DNA of 64,000 bases, from positions 124,001 to 188,000 of the forward strand of contig JAFISE010000023.1 of NCBI GenBank assembly GCA_022560025.1, read 5' to 3'. A model generated the notes under the pieces. That model saw only the letters and a list, made by a program, of their open reading frames with translations. It was not told the DNA's origin and ran no database searches. Source of the stretch: Stagonosporopsis chrysanthemi (taxonomy: Eukaryota > Ascomycota > Dothideomycetes > Pleosporales > Didymellaceae). Numbering within the stretch: position 1 is the stretch's first letter; each line of letters begins with the position of its first letter. Below, piece by piece: positions 44,871-57,020 of this stretch. A program made the position numbers and the translations under genes.

Positions 44871-46567
44871 TCAGAGGTTTTGCGAGCCTTTTCTCAGAAA
44901 CGCCGCCAGTGATGGTCTACGTCCAGCGCCTCCTTCACCTTTGTCGCTCCTTGTCATGCTGAGTGAAGAGACCGGCGCCTTTGCGTTTGAGGCCTCCTTG
45001 TGCTGTTTCCACCAGTACCAGCATGCGATCGTGACAAGCGTCACAGGTACTGTGGTTGCTATCCATAGCCACCATAACCCAGTGACCTCAAAGGATGTCA
45101 TGCTAGGTGTTGATTCGAAAATGCCGGCACTAAGCACGCTCTTTTCCAGTGTCAGCTTCTAGCAATCGTGGAGGTAGGTGGAGTACTTACCGCAATGAAT
45201 GTCCCAGGCAGGAATATCATGGTCAGAAGCGCAATAGAGGTCATACTCGTGCTGTCTTTCTTCATGTCTGCTGCTAGCTCGATGCTGTTCAGAGCATCCT
45301 CCTGCGTGTTGAAGTGGAAGATCATGTTCATGACTACGTCTTTCCGACCCCTGTAATTCAAGAACCACATATGCTGTTTCTCCATGCTCGTGATCAGGTG
45401 GCTTGTCATGTCGATTGTCCGCTGTCTCAGTTTTCCTTTGTGCGACACGTTGAGTCTTGTGGCCATCTCATGTATCCCCCGAGCGGTATATAAGAACACT
45501 TGCGCGTTCGCCAGATGAGAGTCGACGCTCTGCGCCATGATCTGGATGTTCTTTAGCCAGCCTGCAAGTTTCTTTCGGTCTCGTTGTTCAATGCCAGCGA
45601 GGTGATCGTCAACTTCATTGACAACATTCCATTGAAAACGTCGAAACTTCTCAACGTGCCATTTTGACGTCTCGAAATTGAGGTTGCATATTGTGGTGTG
45701 AAGATCAAGCGGGCTGTCTAGCAAAATGTTGCCGGCGTGGTGCTGGGCGCCGTGACATGTAAGGGTCATGAGCTGCTTTTTTAGAGCGAGAACAACCTTA
45801 TCATAAGGCTTGTGAGAGATCACATAGACAGTAAGGTCGCGTTGGGCATCGTACTTCATGTAAACGGAAAGTGGGGCGCCTTGGGCTTGTAAATTCCATC
45901 TCGGGTGCTGGCAGAAGAAGTCACAGTTGAGAAGCCGGCCATCTTCCTCGTGCCATCGTGGCTGTGGAGCCCAGTAGTCGGGTCGACCCAAAAGATTCTG
46001 CAAGAACCCAGGGTTGAGCTGAAGTTGACTGAATAGCTCATCGACGCTCCGCTCTGTCATAGGAATAGAGCATCTGAAGGATGCCGGGCCTTTTGTGTCT
46101 TCCAAAGGAACGAAGAATACAAGCGTGTTTCGACTCGATGATGTTGGATCAGGTTTCTGATGTGTGGCTATAGCCGACACGTTGATCGATCGCTCGCTTG
46201 CGGTCTTCAATAGAGCGTTGAGACTGCTTTGACTAAGCTTCAGCCATTTCGGCCCGTGAGTGTCCACAGATAAGCAGTCTATTGACGTCTCAGCATTGAA
46301 GTTGGCATGTTTACTCATATGTTCCCGGTACATAAGGCCGGCGAACATATCCTGCAGAGAATCTATTGCGGAGAACGGGTAACGTGTCGTGTCGACATCG
46401 TAGTCGTAGTCTAATTCATTCACTTCCTCCTCGTTCCCCTGGCCATGTCGCCATTTATGCTGGCCATCTCTCGATATCGGTCGAGCCTTTACCTCCTCGG
46501 TGACAAGGGTAGCCTCCAACTTTGAAAATTCAGGGCCATCTTCGACGTCCGGTATTACGGTAGGCAT
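44871..46567 (-). CDS. CorA-like (Mg2+ transporter-like) membrane protein
   Basis: Exons are 45191-46567 and 44871-45140 (50-bp intron, phase 0), giving 548 aa. The long N-terminal soluble domain is followed by helical segments typical of CorA funnel helices (ERDRKKLAGWLKNIQIMAQS; MTSHLITSMEKQHMW; ALNSIELAADMKKDSTSM). Two C-terminal TM segments follow: SIALLTMIFLPGTFIA, completed by exon 2 as SVLSAGIF, and GLWWLWIATTVPVTLVTIACWYWW. The 3' acceptor at 45141 was chosen because it gives the family pattern FIASxxS...F. The pore-loop GMN motif of true CorA channels is not present after TM1, as in many fungal CorA-like proteins. Transport of Mg2+ is thus unproven. The ATG is 322 bp from the divergent gene. 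Confidence 0.85.
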
Positions 46568-46888
46568 GGTGGTGTGGGTGTGTTGATTTGCGGAGTAGGG
46601 CCACTAAGGAGGTCTTAGCTGTCATCTTTAAGTCGGAGGTTAGATCCCCAGCGTCCCATCGCATCGTGGTTGGCAGGCAGAAACGAAAGGATGCAGGTGG
46701 GGGCCAAATGGCAACCTGGGAGTCTGGCACAAGGCTGAGGATGATGCGCACCTAATTTTGCCCGATGGAGCCTAGCGGCCAATAATCTCCTGCATGCTGC
46801 TGCATGTGCTAGCTTTATCATGCCAGCCACCAGCGCTTCGGTCATCATCTTCACACCACATTGCATCGTCAGCCGAGAGAGCTGAAAG
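46568..46888. promoter_or_regulatory. Shared divergent promoter region
   Basis: 321 bp between the start codons of the CorA-like gene (minus) and the Ap4A phosphorylase-like gene (plus). It contains GGCCAATAATC, with a CCAAT box, near 46778. No other element is clear. Confidence 0.4.
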
Positions 46889-47800
46889 ATGGTCGACTCA
46901 GATGAGAGCAAGGTCATTGCTGTGTTTGATCAGCTGGTATCGGAAGGCGTTCTTGTGTACGGGCCCAATGTATCAGTCGTGCGAGAGGCTGAGGGGTATC
47001 CAGTGAGTCTGTCGAGTGGAATGCGATCTACGCGCAACTGAATTTCGTGTGCGCAGGTACAATTCAGAGTGTGTGAGCACTTGTCTAAGAAGCCACACAC
47101 AGTGGGCGCCAAACTCAGCCCCGCCTTCGACAAGAGTCGCAAATGGGGACCAGGCAGCGACATGTACTGTCCAGACGAGCGCTTGATACTTGAACAGCTG
47201 AACGGCACGCACGATTTGGCTTTGAACTTATTTTGTGTTGATAAGCCTCAGTTGTTGATGTTGACCTTGGACTCGTACCAGCGCCAACATCAACCTTTAG
47301 ACCGCAACGATTTCCAGGCCGCCCTCGAAGTCGTAAGACGGTTTCCAAGCATGTATGTGATATACAATTGCAGTGAGGCTGGAGGCTGTAGCCGTACGCA
47401 TAAGCATTTACAGGGCTTGCGTGGCCCACCATTTGCGTTCGAACACATAATTCAAGCTAGCGAAGGCAAGGCTATAGTCCCGTTCCGGTTCTTTCTGCAC
47501 CACTTCAGCCAGGGATTGGCGAGTGCATCCGCCGAGGATGTTCTTGAGGTGTACAGAAGGCTTTTGGATCAGGCAAGAAATCTTCTCCAAGTGACTTCAG
47601 ACGATGTTTGTCCTCACAACATCGTCATGTGGAAAGACAGGCTCATCGTCATTCCTCGACGAGCGGGGTTCACCGACGGAGCGAGCGCAAATGCGGGGGG
47701 TATGATGGGATGTGTGTGGGTTCCTGAACACAAGAATATCGATGAGTGGGAGAGAATCGGATACGCCAATGTGCTACGACAGTTAGGTGTCCCTTCATAA
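46889..47800 (+). CDS. ATP adenylyltransferase / Ap4A phosphorylase-like protein
   Basis: Predicted to split diadenosine tetraphosphate by phosphorolysis into ATP and ADP. Exons are 46889-47002 and 47057-47800 (54-bp intron, phase 0), giving 285 aa. The HIT-superfamily catalytic motif is H153-K-H155-L-Q157 in GGCSRTHKHLQ. The usual N-terminal region is present (PHTVGAKLSPAFDKS, LNGTHDLALNLFCVDKPQLL). The C-terminal adenylyltransferase domain has DVCPHNIVMWKDRLIVIPRR and a final GYANVLRQLGVP. It is a little shorter than yeast Apa1/Apa2 (about 320). Active-site residues look complete. Divergent from the CorA-like gene. Confidence 0.9.
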
Positions 47801-49114
47801 AGTGATCGAAGAGCGCGAGCTCAAGGAAGGGGGGTCACGCACTCTCTCTTACGAAATACTACCTTTAAAATGAAGATCTCAAATGGGTGTTGCGATACCT
47901 CAAGATGTCAATCTTCGACTGCGTGCCCCACAAGTCCACAATGCGACCCTGTTCCAAAGGGTTAATGTCCAAAAGGTGGTAGTTCGGATGCACCTTACCG
48001 CGGTTGAGGACGACAAACCAATGTACCCTGCAGTCAAATTTTGAACACAGTTTGAGGTGCTCTCCAAGGTACATATATTGGAGACTTGGGGCTTAGGATA
48101 ACCAAAATCGAATCATCAACATACCCCAAAGCTTTCAATGCCCACTACAAGCCCTCGGGGGACACCAACTCCATGTACCCATGTCCACAATGGCCCCAGG
48201 AGGCTTCGCCAGCATCGCACTCGCGCGATCTCACTCCGCCGAGCGCATCGAAATCCGAGCTGTGCACACAAGACACACCGTCATCGCTGCCTCAATCACT
48301 ACCACCATCGACATGCTGAACACCTCCGGTCTGGTTTCAAAGGTGGTTAAACAAGTCCATTTCACCAATCCTGCCGAAGAACAAGTTACGTTGAAGTCTA
48401 AGAGGAGCAAACTCACACCAACGGAGCAATTCGATGCTATGCTCACCGAGGAGTTGAGAGAAAAGAGAAGACGCGAGACCGAAAAGGTCGCAAGAGGAGT
48501 GTGGTGGTAGTTGCGATACGCAAACACCGAGCCAGGAGCTGCGTTGCTGAGTCTTCAAGTGGATTAGCTTTTTGGCTTCCATCGCTAGCTGAACGGAGTC
48601 CATTATTACTGGATATGTTTTCGTCTCGGTGCGCAAAACCCCTCCGTCTCTGAATCAGCACTCAAATTCGGCTGGACGACATGTTTGTACGGTGGAGCAT
48701 CGAAAATGCAGCCTCTGTACACCCATATACGAACTTCCAACCCTCCGCACAATTCCACAGGGCTTTAAACCTCTATAATATGCGCTGTTTGAAACGCCTA
48801 AGGCCGATCTTACCCGTCGCATTCCGCCAATCTATGCAATGTCATTGCGTTCCTCAGGCAGCACATACAGTTGGTAAAATAGAGTCAAGGAGGATTTCGC
48901 CTGAGGCTTGGGTAATAATGCAGCAAGTACGTACTGTTGTTTTGGAAGGAGCGACTAGGTTAAATTTTCTATCGAGCAATAAATTTAAAAGCAATGTTGG
49001 TCAACAATCTGATACAACGCAGAAACACACGTTTGAATCCACAGCTTGGGTGAGTTGAATCCCCAAGCTTCCCATCGAAACCCATGCCAGAACTTCCTCA
49101 ATGACAATATCAGC
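47801..49114. other. Intergenic region with one small candidate frame
   Basis: 3' flanks of the Ap4A phosphorylase-like (plus) and ENA ATPase (minus) genes. One small candidate coding frame (48181-48510) is listed separately. The right third is AT-rich. Confidence 0.4.
48181..48510 (+). CDS. Small hypothetical protein, low support
   Basis: 109 codons. The first half is hydrophobic-neutral (HTRHTVIAASITTTIDML). The second half is helical and strongly charged (KLTPTEQFDAMLTEELREKR, then RRETEKVARGVWW), which looks coding rather than random. A TATA-like sequence (CATATATT) lies about 105 bp upstream. No family is recognised and no splice sites are needed. It could equally be chance. Confidence 0.28.
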   Translation: MSTMAPGGFASIALARSHSAERIEIRAVHTRHTVIAASITTTIDMLNTSGLVSKVVKQVHFTNPAEEQVTLKSKRSKLTPTEQFDAMLTEELREKRRRETEKVARGVWW

Positions 49115-52100
49115 CTAGACCTTCTCCGTCGTTGACTCCTGCGACATGCTGGTCTCGCTTGTATAGTAACGACCGAATATACGGTCCTCAATATCCATAT
49201 TCTTGCGATCAGCGCCATGCTGCGAGCCACGAGCCTTGCGACGGAAGTACACACGTTTAGCCCACTTCCAAGCTTCAACGCCCGCGAAGAACAAACCAGC
49301 CTCGACAAATACGACGCCCCATTCCCAGTCGATGGGAGCATGCTTGAACACCACTGTATTGATGACGGGAATATAGATGACTGGGAATAGTGTCGCAAAG
49401 CCAGCGACGACAGCCCAGAAAAGGAACTGATTCCGCCAGACATCAATGATCCACTGTGTGAAGTAGCGCTCCGATCCTGGTTGCATGCGGAAGAACGAGC
49501 GTCTCATATCGATCATTTCCCAGGCTAGGAAGAGAGCAAACCAGGTCAGACATGCAAATGTGGTCGCGCGTGCGCGGAAGACAAGATCACACGACTCGCT
49601 GTAGCGCTCGTTGCAGTTCTCGCCAAGATTCCCGTCGCCGAATCCGAACACGACAATCGTGAAACTGGCGAGACAAAGCGCGGTGATCCAGAGTCCGTAT
49701 ACCACCATGTCGACCAGGAATTCCATGGTGAAGATGCCGGTCTTGAGAGATTGCGGTGGTCGGTTGAGGATATCAGGGACTGCACGCTCAAAGCCAAGAC
49801 CCATGTCTGGAAGACCAGAGGTTGCCATAATGATCCAGACCACCTGTACAGGAGCCAGTGGGAACACCGATAGGCCGGTGCTATCTTTGAAGGCCAAACC
49901 GACGAGAAGAGTACCAGCCTGTGCGACGTTTTCAGCAAGAACATGGAGAACGAACTTCTGGATATTATCAAAGATGCGACGGCCTTCTTCGATAGCGGCG
50001 AGAATGGAGGCAAAGTTATCATCTGTCAGCACAATATCGGATGCTTCCTGTGAATCAGGTTAGAGAAGTGCCTGGTGATAAAGTGGGGCGTCTCGTACCT
50101 TAGCAACATCAGAACCAGCTTGACCCATAGCAATTCCAACGTCAGCTCGCTTGAGCGAAGGAGAGTCGTTTACACCATCACCAGTCATGGCACAGAAGCG
50201 TCCTCGGCGGTGAAGGGCTTCGATCATGCGGACTTTTGTTAAGGGTGCACAGCGAGCGACGACCAATGGCAAGACCTGGAGTTCATCTACTTGCTCATCG
50301 CTGAGATCGTCGAACTCAGAAGCGGTCATGACCAGAGACTTTGCAACATCATTTGAGATACGCCTCATGCGATCAGGGGAAGGCAAAATACCTACCTCGA
50401 TGGCGATAGCCTTTGCCGTCTCCGGGTGATCGCCGGTAAGCATGTGCACCTCAATGCCGGCCTCGTGGCACTGGCGTACGGCTGGAGCAGACTCCGGCCG
50501 TGGAGGGTCGTACAGTCCGATAAGACCACGGAAGACAAGATCAGCTTCGACGGAAGCACGCTTAACCTCAGCACCCTTCTGAACTTCTTCCTCGTAAGGC
50601 TTGCTTGCCAATGCCAGCACGCGTAGTCCAAGGCTGGCCAATGCTTCCATGTTACGCAGGACCTCTTCGCGGAATTCGTCAGTAATCCCACCGAACTCAT
50701 CGGGACCGACGGCAACCGAAGTACAACTCTGAATCACTCGTTCGACAGCGCCCTTGGTAAAGGCGTGTACATTTCCACTGGTGTGGCGCATGATGACAGA
50801 CATGCGTTTGACGTCCGAGTCGAAAGGGAGCTCTACCAGATCTTCCCACAAAGCTGCATCGCCCTTGGTCATGCGAGAGCGATCGAGTCCAAAGCGAGCT
50901 GTGAATACTTGGATGGCGATCTCGGTAGGATCACCATGTGCTTCCCAAACGCCATCATCCTTCCGCTTTACGGCTGCTAGGTTTGCCAGCGAGGCGACAT
51001 TGAGGAACTCCTCGAGACCTTTGGACGCGGATGGAGTAAGCATCTCAGAGTCTACGAGCTCGCCACATTCGTTGCCACTAGCTTTGAGATTGATGTTGCT
51101 GGGAGACGAGGGATGAAAGCGAACATCGCCGATCGTAGGATCCTGTGGCGCGGTAGAGTTTTCGATGGTGTAGGTTCCGACAGCTGGAATCCAAGCACCA
51201 CGGGCTATCATTTTGCCTTGCGTCAATGTTCCGGTCTTGTCAGAACAAATGTCTGTGACACCTCCAAGTGCTTCTAACGACTTGAGGTTTCTGACGACCA
51301 CGTTGCGCTTGACCATGCTCTTTGTGCCAGCTGCCATTGTGATCGTGAGGACCACCACCAGGCTAGCTGGGATCATGGACAATCCAGTAGCGACAGCATA
51401 AATGACGACCTCCTGTCTTGAGTCAAATTTGTTTGCTGCAAGAACAATGATGGCACAAAGCACGGCGATTCCGAAGAGAAGGATTGCTAGTTTCGATAGC
51501 TTCTTTTGCAAGGGGGTTCCAACATTGAGACCCAGAAAGCGGCCGATCGCGTCAGTAGTCGTGAGAGTATAGGCTTCCAGATAACGATGGGGTTTGGCAT
51601 GTCCATTCGGACCACGCTTCTTTACAGGCCGGACCTTGGATTCGGACTCTCGCAACTGCGAGGCAATAGCACCAATCTCCGTGTAGACACCAGTTGCAAA
51701 AACGACACCTTTCGCACGTCCTTTTGTGACATTCGATGAACTGTAAGCAACGTTAAGACGATCTCCTGGGCCCGTCTTCTCTTCGAAGGTAGCTTCTTCA
51801 TTCTTGCGAACAGGTAGTGATTCTCCCGTAAGAAGGGCTTCATCCGTCTCGAAATTCACTGCTTCAAAAACTCGGATATCAGCTGGAAGAGTGTCACCGG
51901 TCTTGATCTCGATGACATCTCCAGGCACGATCTCGATGGAGGGAATCGTTGACTGATGCCCTCCACGAATGACTCGAGCCGTTGGGGAACTCAACGATCT
52001 GAGAGAATCCATAGTCTTCTCAGCAGACCATTCCTGGAAGAAGCCCACTACAATGTTCAGCAGAATGACAAAGGTAACGACTCCACCTTCGATCCAAGAG

Positions 52101-52402
52101 CGAATACCAAAGCTGACGGCCATAGCCAATATTAGAACCATAGTCATGGCATTAGCGACTTGGGCGATCAAAATCTTGATTGGAGATACTGCGGCAGTTT
52201 CTCCGAGGTCATTTGCACCATAATCCTCAAGGCGACGCTTCGCTTCGGCATCGTCGAGTCCAGACCAGGTATCGGTGCTCAATTCGTCCACAACTTGGGC
52301 GAGGGTAAGACTGTGAGGAGGCAACGATAGTGGTCTGTTGGATTGACCACTGACGTGCCCCTGGTCGGGCGATTTGGCTGTGCTGCCCATTACGATTGAC
52401 AA
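49115..52402 (-). CDS. ENA1: ENA-type Na+/K+-exporting P-type ATPase (P-IID)
   Basis: Pumps Na+ (and K+ or Li+) out of the cell at the expense of ATP, for salt and alkaline tolerance. Exons are 50099-52402 and 49115-50047 (51-bp intron, GTACGA...CACAG, phase 0), giving 1078 aa. A second start (MGSTAKS) lies 12 nt in. Landmarks are the N-terminal cation ATPase domain, the actuator motif LLTGESLPV, the phosphorylation site D388 in ICSDKTGTLTQGKM, the nucleotide-domain FTKGAVERV and the hinge MTGDGVNDSPSLKRAD near residue 740. After the intron comes EASDIVLTDDNFASI, then the C-terminal TM helices. The region ENVAQAGTLLVGLAF and the long last cytosolic tail fit fungal ENA rather than SERCA or PMCA. 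No defect is seen. Confidence 0.95.
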
Positions 52403-54100
52403 TGTTTATTCGTGCAATTTGCTGTAATATATGCAATATTCTCTTTACGTGATTCTTCTTTTGATTCTCGTCCCAGTGTGGACGAATTGAGCAATGTTGT
52501 TGAATGTAAACTCCATAGAGGACTTCAGCACTGGTTTTGGGACAGACTCCTCCGTGTTTACGCCGTGATTGGCGATGTGGTAGGCGATGATAGGGTTGCG
52601 AAAGTGTGAAACAGATACAATGAGCTAGGTAACTTGAGTGAGTCTCGAAAAGTCCGACTTCAATGCAACGTGAAAGCGTGTTCAGGTGGGGAGTATAGAG
52701 GGACACTAAGCACATAATATATGCCTTCAGTGTGGATTGCACGTGTGTGGTGCAAACGGGAATTCGGCATCTTGCCAAGTCATTCTGGCAAACTTTTGAG
52801 TCTGGCCGTCGAATTGATGAGCGCTCGCGTGCTTGGCTCTCAGGCATTGGGCTCGGCGTCCGTTTGCCCCCATCAGAGATATTCAATTTTTGCTTGCGGA
52901 GCGGCGACCGTCGGCCTATCGCTGGTGCTGCAAAAGCTCAACTTCGTCACAACGTCCCAAGATGGCCAATAGCAGTGACCTACCGGTAGGTGAGGCTGAC
53001 AGAGAAGCGTGCCAAGATGCCAAGTGTCGCCGCACAAATCTGCCAACAAAATCTCTTGAGCCATTGAGCTTGAACCAGTAAAGATGCAGTGGTGACAACG
53101 TGGCATTGCATCCAAAAGTACTCGGTACTCGTCGAATCCTTCGCTGAGTTCACAAGTGTTCTCGTCGCGTGCAGTCCGACGGTCTCCTCCACGAATCAGA
53201 CAGCTCGTTCAGGCTGCGCCTCAAGATCGATGTTGAATCGGGCCAATGAGATCAGGTGGCGAAAAAAACGTGACCTGAGCACTTGTGGCGAGCATGAGTA
53301 CGGTATGTAAGTGAGATGCTGCGATCTCATTGCAGGCACGAGGTCAGACGCGCATACATAATCCGTGGCTGCGGAACGTACACAGCTATCATCATTGGGG
53401 TACGCGCGGTTACTCACGAATGACTGTATAAAGTGCATCGCATAATACTGTACAAAAACTTGCGGGTCGACACTGATGTTGGTGTATTGGACCAGACTCT
53501 TCTCATGCTGTACTGTGTACACCCGATAGGAACGTTACACAAAGCTCTGACGCAGATGGTTCGGAGATCGGATTCGGAGATCAGAGAACTTCGATAGCGG
53601 ACGTCACAAATCACCGTATCGTAGGACAATCGATAATCAGCAGCGCTTGAGTTCGCAGCTGCGAACTTGGCTCACCTCAAGCTCAATAGTAATAACCACA
53701 TCCCGCGCAGCTTCAGACTTGGCGCTACAAAGTACTAGCTTTCGTCCTTTCCACTCAACCGCTAGTTGTTTGCCGATGGCTCTCTTGGTTTCGTTGATTG
53801 GTCGAAGGCAAACTAGGAAGGTCTGCTTCAGTTGAAAGCATATCAATAAAGTTTGGAAGGGCTCAAACATTCACTGCCTATAGCCTATTATTATCCTGTC
53901 TACCAGCCTTGCGGATACATGCGATCATCATGACCTCAGCTCTTTCTCCAATTTTGGCGTTAGTGTGTCTTGCATCTCTAACCGATGTCAGCGCTAGTTG
54001 AAGTGCAAATTGGGTCCAGCCGGTATTGTCTGCCTCAGCCATTGACATTACTTCTCCTCTATTCTCGACCACATCTACGTGAGTGTGCAGCTTTCGCGCC
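52403..54100. other. Divergent intergenic region, no gene seen
   Basis: About 1.7 kb between the ENA ATPase (minus) and P450 (plus) genes. Contains short frames on both strands only. A small direct repeat (CGGAGATC/GGAGATCAGAG) occurs at about 53563-53587. Nothing else is recognised. Confidence 0.4.
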
Positions 54101-55825
54101 ATGGGACTTCCGTTCGGGTCGCCAGCTGCATTTGCAGTGGTCGCTGCGTGTCTCTTCTGGATCTCCTGGAAGATCTTCCTGCAACCCAGTGTTCTTCCAG
54201 ACCTGCCAATCATTGGACTTGACCGAACACAATGGTTTGCTTGGCCCAGAACACTTTACAGGTCATTCCATGGCTTTCGCGACCTGTATGACGAAGCTTA
54301 CGACAATGTATGTTTATTTGCCTGTGAACATGTAGCTATGAACATGTTGCTGCGTCAATTGCACTCGGACTGCGCACTGATACATCTGTAGTACCTGTCG
54401 CGTGGAAAGCCATGTATCATGCCGGAATTGAACGACACGCATGTTGTACTGCCTAGCTCGCTGGGTCAATGGCTCGTTGACCAGCCAGATACTGTGTTAA
54501 GCTCGCAGATGCGCCAGAACGAATTTCTCCAAACCAAGCACACGTTTCCTATTCCTAAAATGGCCGAAAAACCTCACCACGTCCACGTTATCAAGATGGA
54601 CCTCACACGGAAATTGAGTTCACTGTCAGAAGAGATCTGGACTGAACTGAAAGTAGCCCTTGATGAGCAATGGGGAACAGATACCGAGGAGTGGAGAGAA
54701 GTCAACGTTTTTCAAAGCATGATGCGGGCAGTGACAAGAACGTCGAACCGTCTGTTTGTTGGGAAGCAACTGTGTTAGTTCTAATGCTGACTTGTGCCCA
54801 AAAACCTTGCTCACGGTTCTCTAGGCGCCAACGAGGCATTTTTGAATTTATGTACTGCTTTCGCACAGGATGTACCATTAACGGGTATAATGATCCGCTT
54901 GGTACCTAGTCTGTTCCAACCACTATTGGCTCCAATCATAACGTTGCCGAATCGCTATCACAACCATAAGATACGGCGAATGCTCCGTCCCGAGATCTTG
55001 CGAAGGCTGCAGATTGCTGATCGTGGCGGCGACGATGCTCCCAATGATTTCCTCCAATGGCTTATCACGTACGCGCAAAAGTCTCTCGAACCAGAGGAGA
55101 GCACCCCGAGGTTTTTGTCGGACCGCATTGCTACAATTAACTTTGCAGCCATTCATACATCCACTTTCACTTCCGTAAACGCTATATACGATATAGTCAG
55201 CTCCCCTGACATGACCGCTATGCTGTCAAACATCAGGGAAGAAGTCCGATCTATCATGCCACCTAGCGACGAAAAGTGGAGCAAATCTAGCGTTCAGAGA
55301 ATGATCAAGACGGATGCAATTCTACGCGAATCGATGCGATACTCCACCTTCATGACCGGTGGCTTACATCGCACAGTGGTGGCCAAAGAAGGTGTTACCA
55401 CGCCGGATGGATTGCATATCAAGCAAGGAAATGTAATCGCCATTCCCGCTTTACCCGTTCATCGCGACCCAAACGTCTACCGAGATGCAAATACTTTTGT
55501 GCCTCTTCGCTTTCTACGATCCACGGAGGAAGACAACCAGCAGCAACAGGCCGAGGAACGCAAGGCCAGAAGCGCAAACACTGTTGATACTTCCCTCATA
55601 TTCCTGCCATTTGGACACGGCAAGCACGGCTGTCCAGGGCGCTTCTTCGCTGCCAACGAGATAAAACTTCTCTTGGCTTACATAGCTCTCAATTACGATA
55701 TTGACCCGATGAAGATTCGCCCCGAGCCGATCGCATTTGGGAGTGTGATGACACCGAATCCTAATGTCTCCATAAGAGTGAGAAGAAGAAAAGAGTCAAT
55801 CGGTGATAGTATCAGTCATGTATAA
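54101..55825 (+). CDS. Cytochrome P450 monooxygenase, microsomal fungal type
   Basis: Heme-thiolate oxygenase acting with P450 reductase at the ER. Exons are 54101-54307, 54392-54773 and 54825-55825 (introns 84 and 51 bp), giving 529 aa. The start is at GCCATGGG. An N-terminal TM anchor is present (PAAFAVVAACLFWISWKIFL). Motifs are the I helix FAAIHTSTFTSVNAIYD (the fungal variant without AGxxT), the ExxR motif ESMR, PLRFLRS, and the heme loop FLPFGHGKHGCPGR with C466. The resemblance is to P450s of secondary metabolism such as CYP68-like or gibberellin-type enzymes (by pattern only). It converges, stop to stop with 40 bp, on a broken FAD oxidase gene. Substrate is unknown. Confidence 0.92.
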
Positions 55826-55865
55826 CTTATATGATGTTATAGTCTCAAAATCATTCGTACATGAT

Positions 55866-57020
55866 CTATCTCAACTTGCAAAGCCTCCCATTTTGTGTTG
55901 TCACACCCAAATTTGGCCCTCGAATTTCCAAATTGTCGCTTCCAATAGCCGTTGTGGCAAAGAAAACGCCACGTGGATTATATTTATTCTTGATGCTTGA
56001 AAGCCGAGGATACTGATCGCCATAGAAGTCCTCTTTCCAATTCGGTTCATCGACTGCCGCCTCATTAAGGTAAGATCCTCCTCCTTTGCTTGCTGGTGCA
56101 AGGTTCCTCCACGGCTGTAGGATCTCCTGGTTCAAAACACGATTGGCTTCTCCAATAACCTCAGCAGGAGCATTGGCTGCGAATGTTGGAGAGGATGTAA
56201 TGAAGAACGATTGTGCATTCCGCCATGCAGACGAAACAGCATTATCAACGTTTTGCGGGTTACCTGGCGACTGGTGATAGATACCGATGTGACAACCTGC
56301 TTCAACGTGCGCAACGACTCTTTCCCACAGAGTCTCAAAGTTGAACTGGCTTGACCAAAGAGACTTTGGGAGCAGACGGTTCCCAGGAAGAGAAGTGGCG
56401 GTCCCGAGGGGAAATGGAGTCTTACCCCATGCGTCCCATTAGGATGGGAAGAACGAGCTATAATACGTAGTGTCCTTTGTCTTTTGAAAAGGGATGTTGA
56501 ACTCTTCGACAATGGTAAAGAAGGGCTTGGTCAAGTTGTCAAACGACTCCTTGGTGTGAGCTAGAAGACGCGCAATGTCAACACGTGCTTACAAAATACA
56601 ATGGGGAGCAACTAGTCTCACCTGGAGCATAGAAGGCTTTCATATCCAACGTTAGCTGGCCATTTGTATTGAAGAGGAAGAAAAAGGAGTATGTCTTTGC
56701 TTCTGTGTACACAGGAAAAGACTCTCACAATGCGCGAACAGCCTTGAAGAAGTTGTCGCGAGACACTAGCTGTTTTCCATCCGTATTGTTGCCGAGTACG
56801 AAGGTTGACAGTGTAGCGTTTGTATCAGGGAAAACTCTGACGATGACCGATGTTACTACACCGAACGTTCCACCACCGCCCCCGCGAAGAGCCCAGAAGA
56901 GGTCGGAGTGGGAGTCTTCAGTTGCAGTTACGAAACGTCCGTTTGCAGTCACGACGTTGTAGGCTAAAACTGCATCAGCTGCCATGCCATGGAAGCCATT
57001 CAAAGGGTTGTGTCCGCCAC
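55866..57020 (-). pseudogene. FAD-linked oxidase (berberine-bridge type), 5'-truncated with two stops
   Basis: The family oxidises phenolic, alkaloid or sugar substrates with a FAD-binding PCMH domain. The recognisable part begins at 57020 with GGGHNPLNGFHGM and runs through FWALRGGGGGTFGVVTS. At 56725-56727 the frame meets TGA where RAL-x-ESFPVYTEAKT should read on. After a normal 61-bp intron (56561-56621, GTGAGA...TCTAG) it resumes as AHTKESFDN. It meets a second stop, TAA (56439-56441), between SSFFPS and WDAW. Downstream the frame is open to the family's C-terminus (WKEDFYGDQYPRLSSIKNKY, NPRGVF). The upstream FAD-binding half is missing. The reading frame is otherwise conserved, so decay appears recent. 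Confidence 0.85.
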
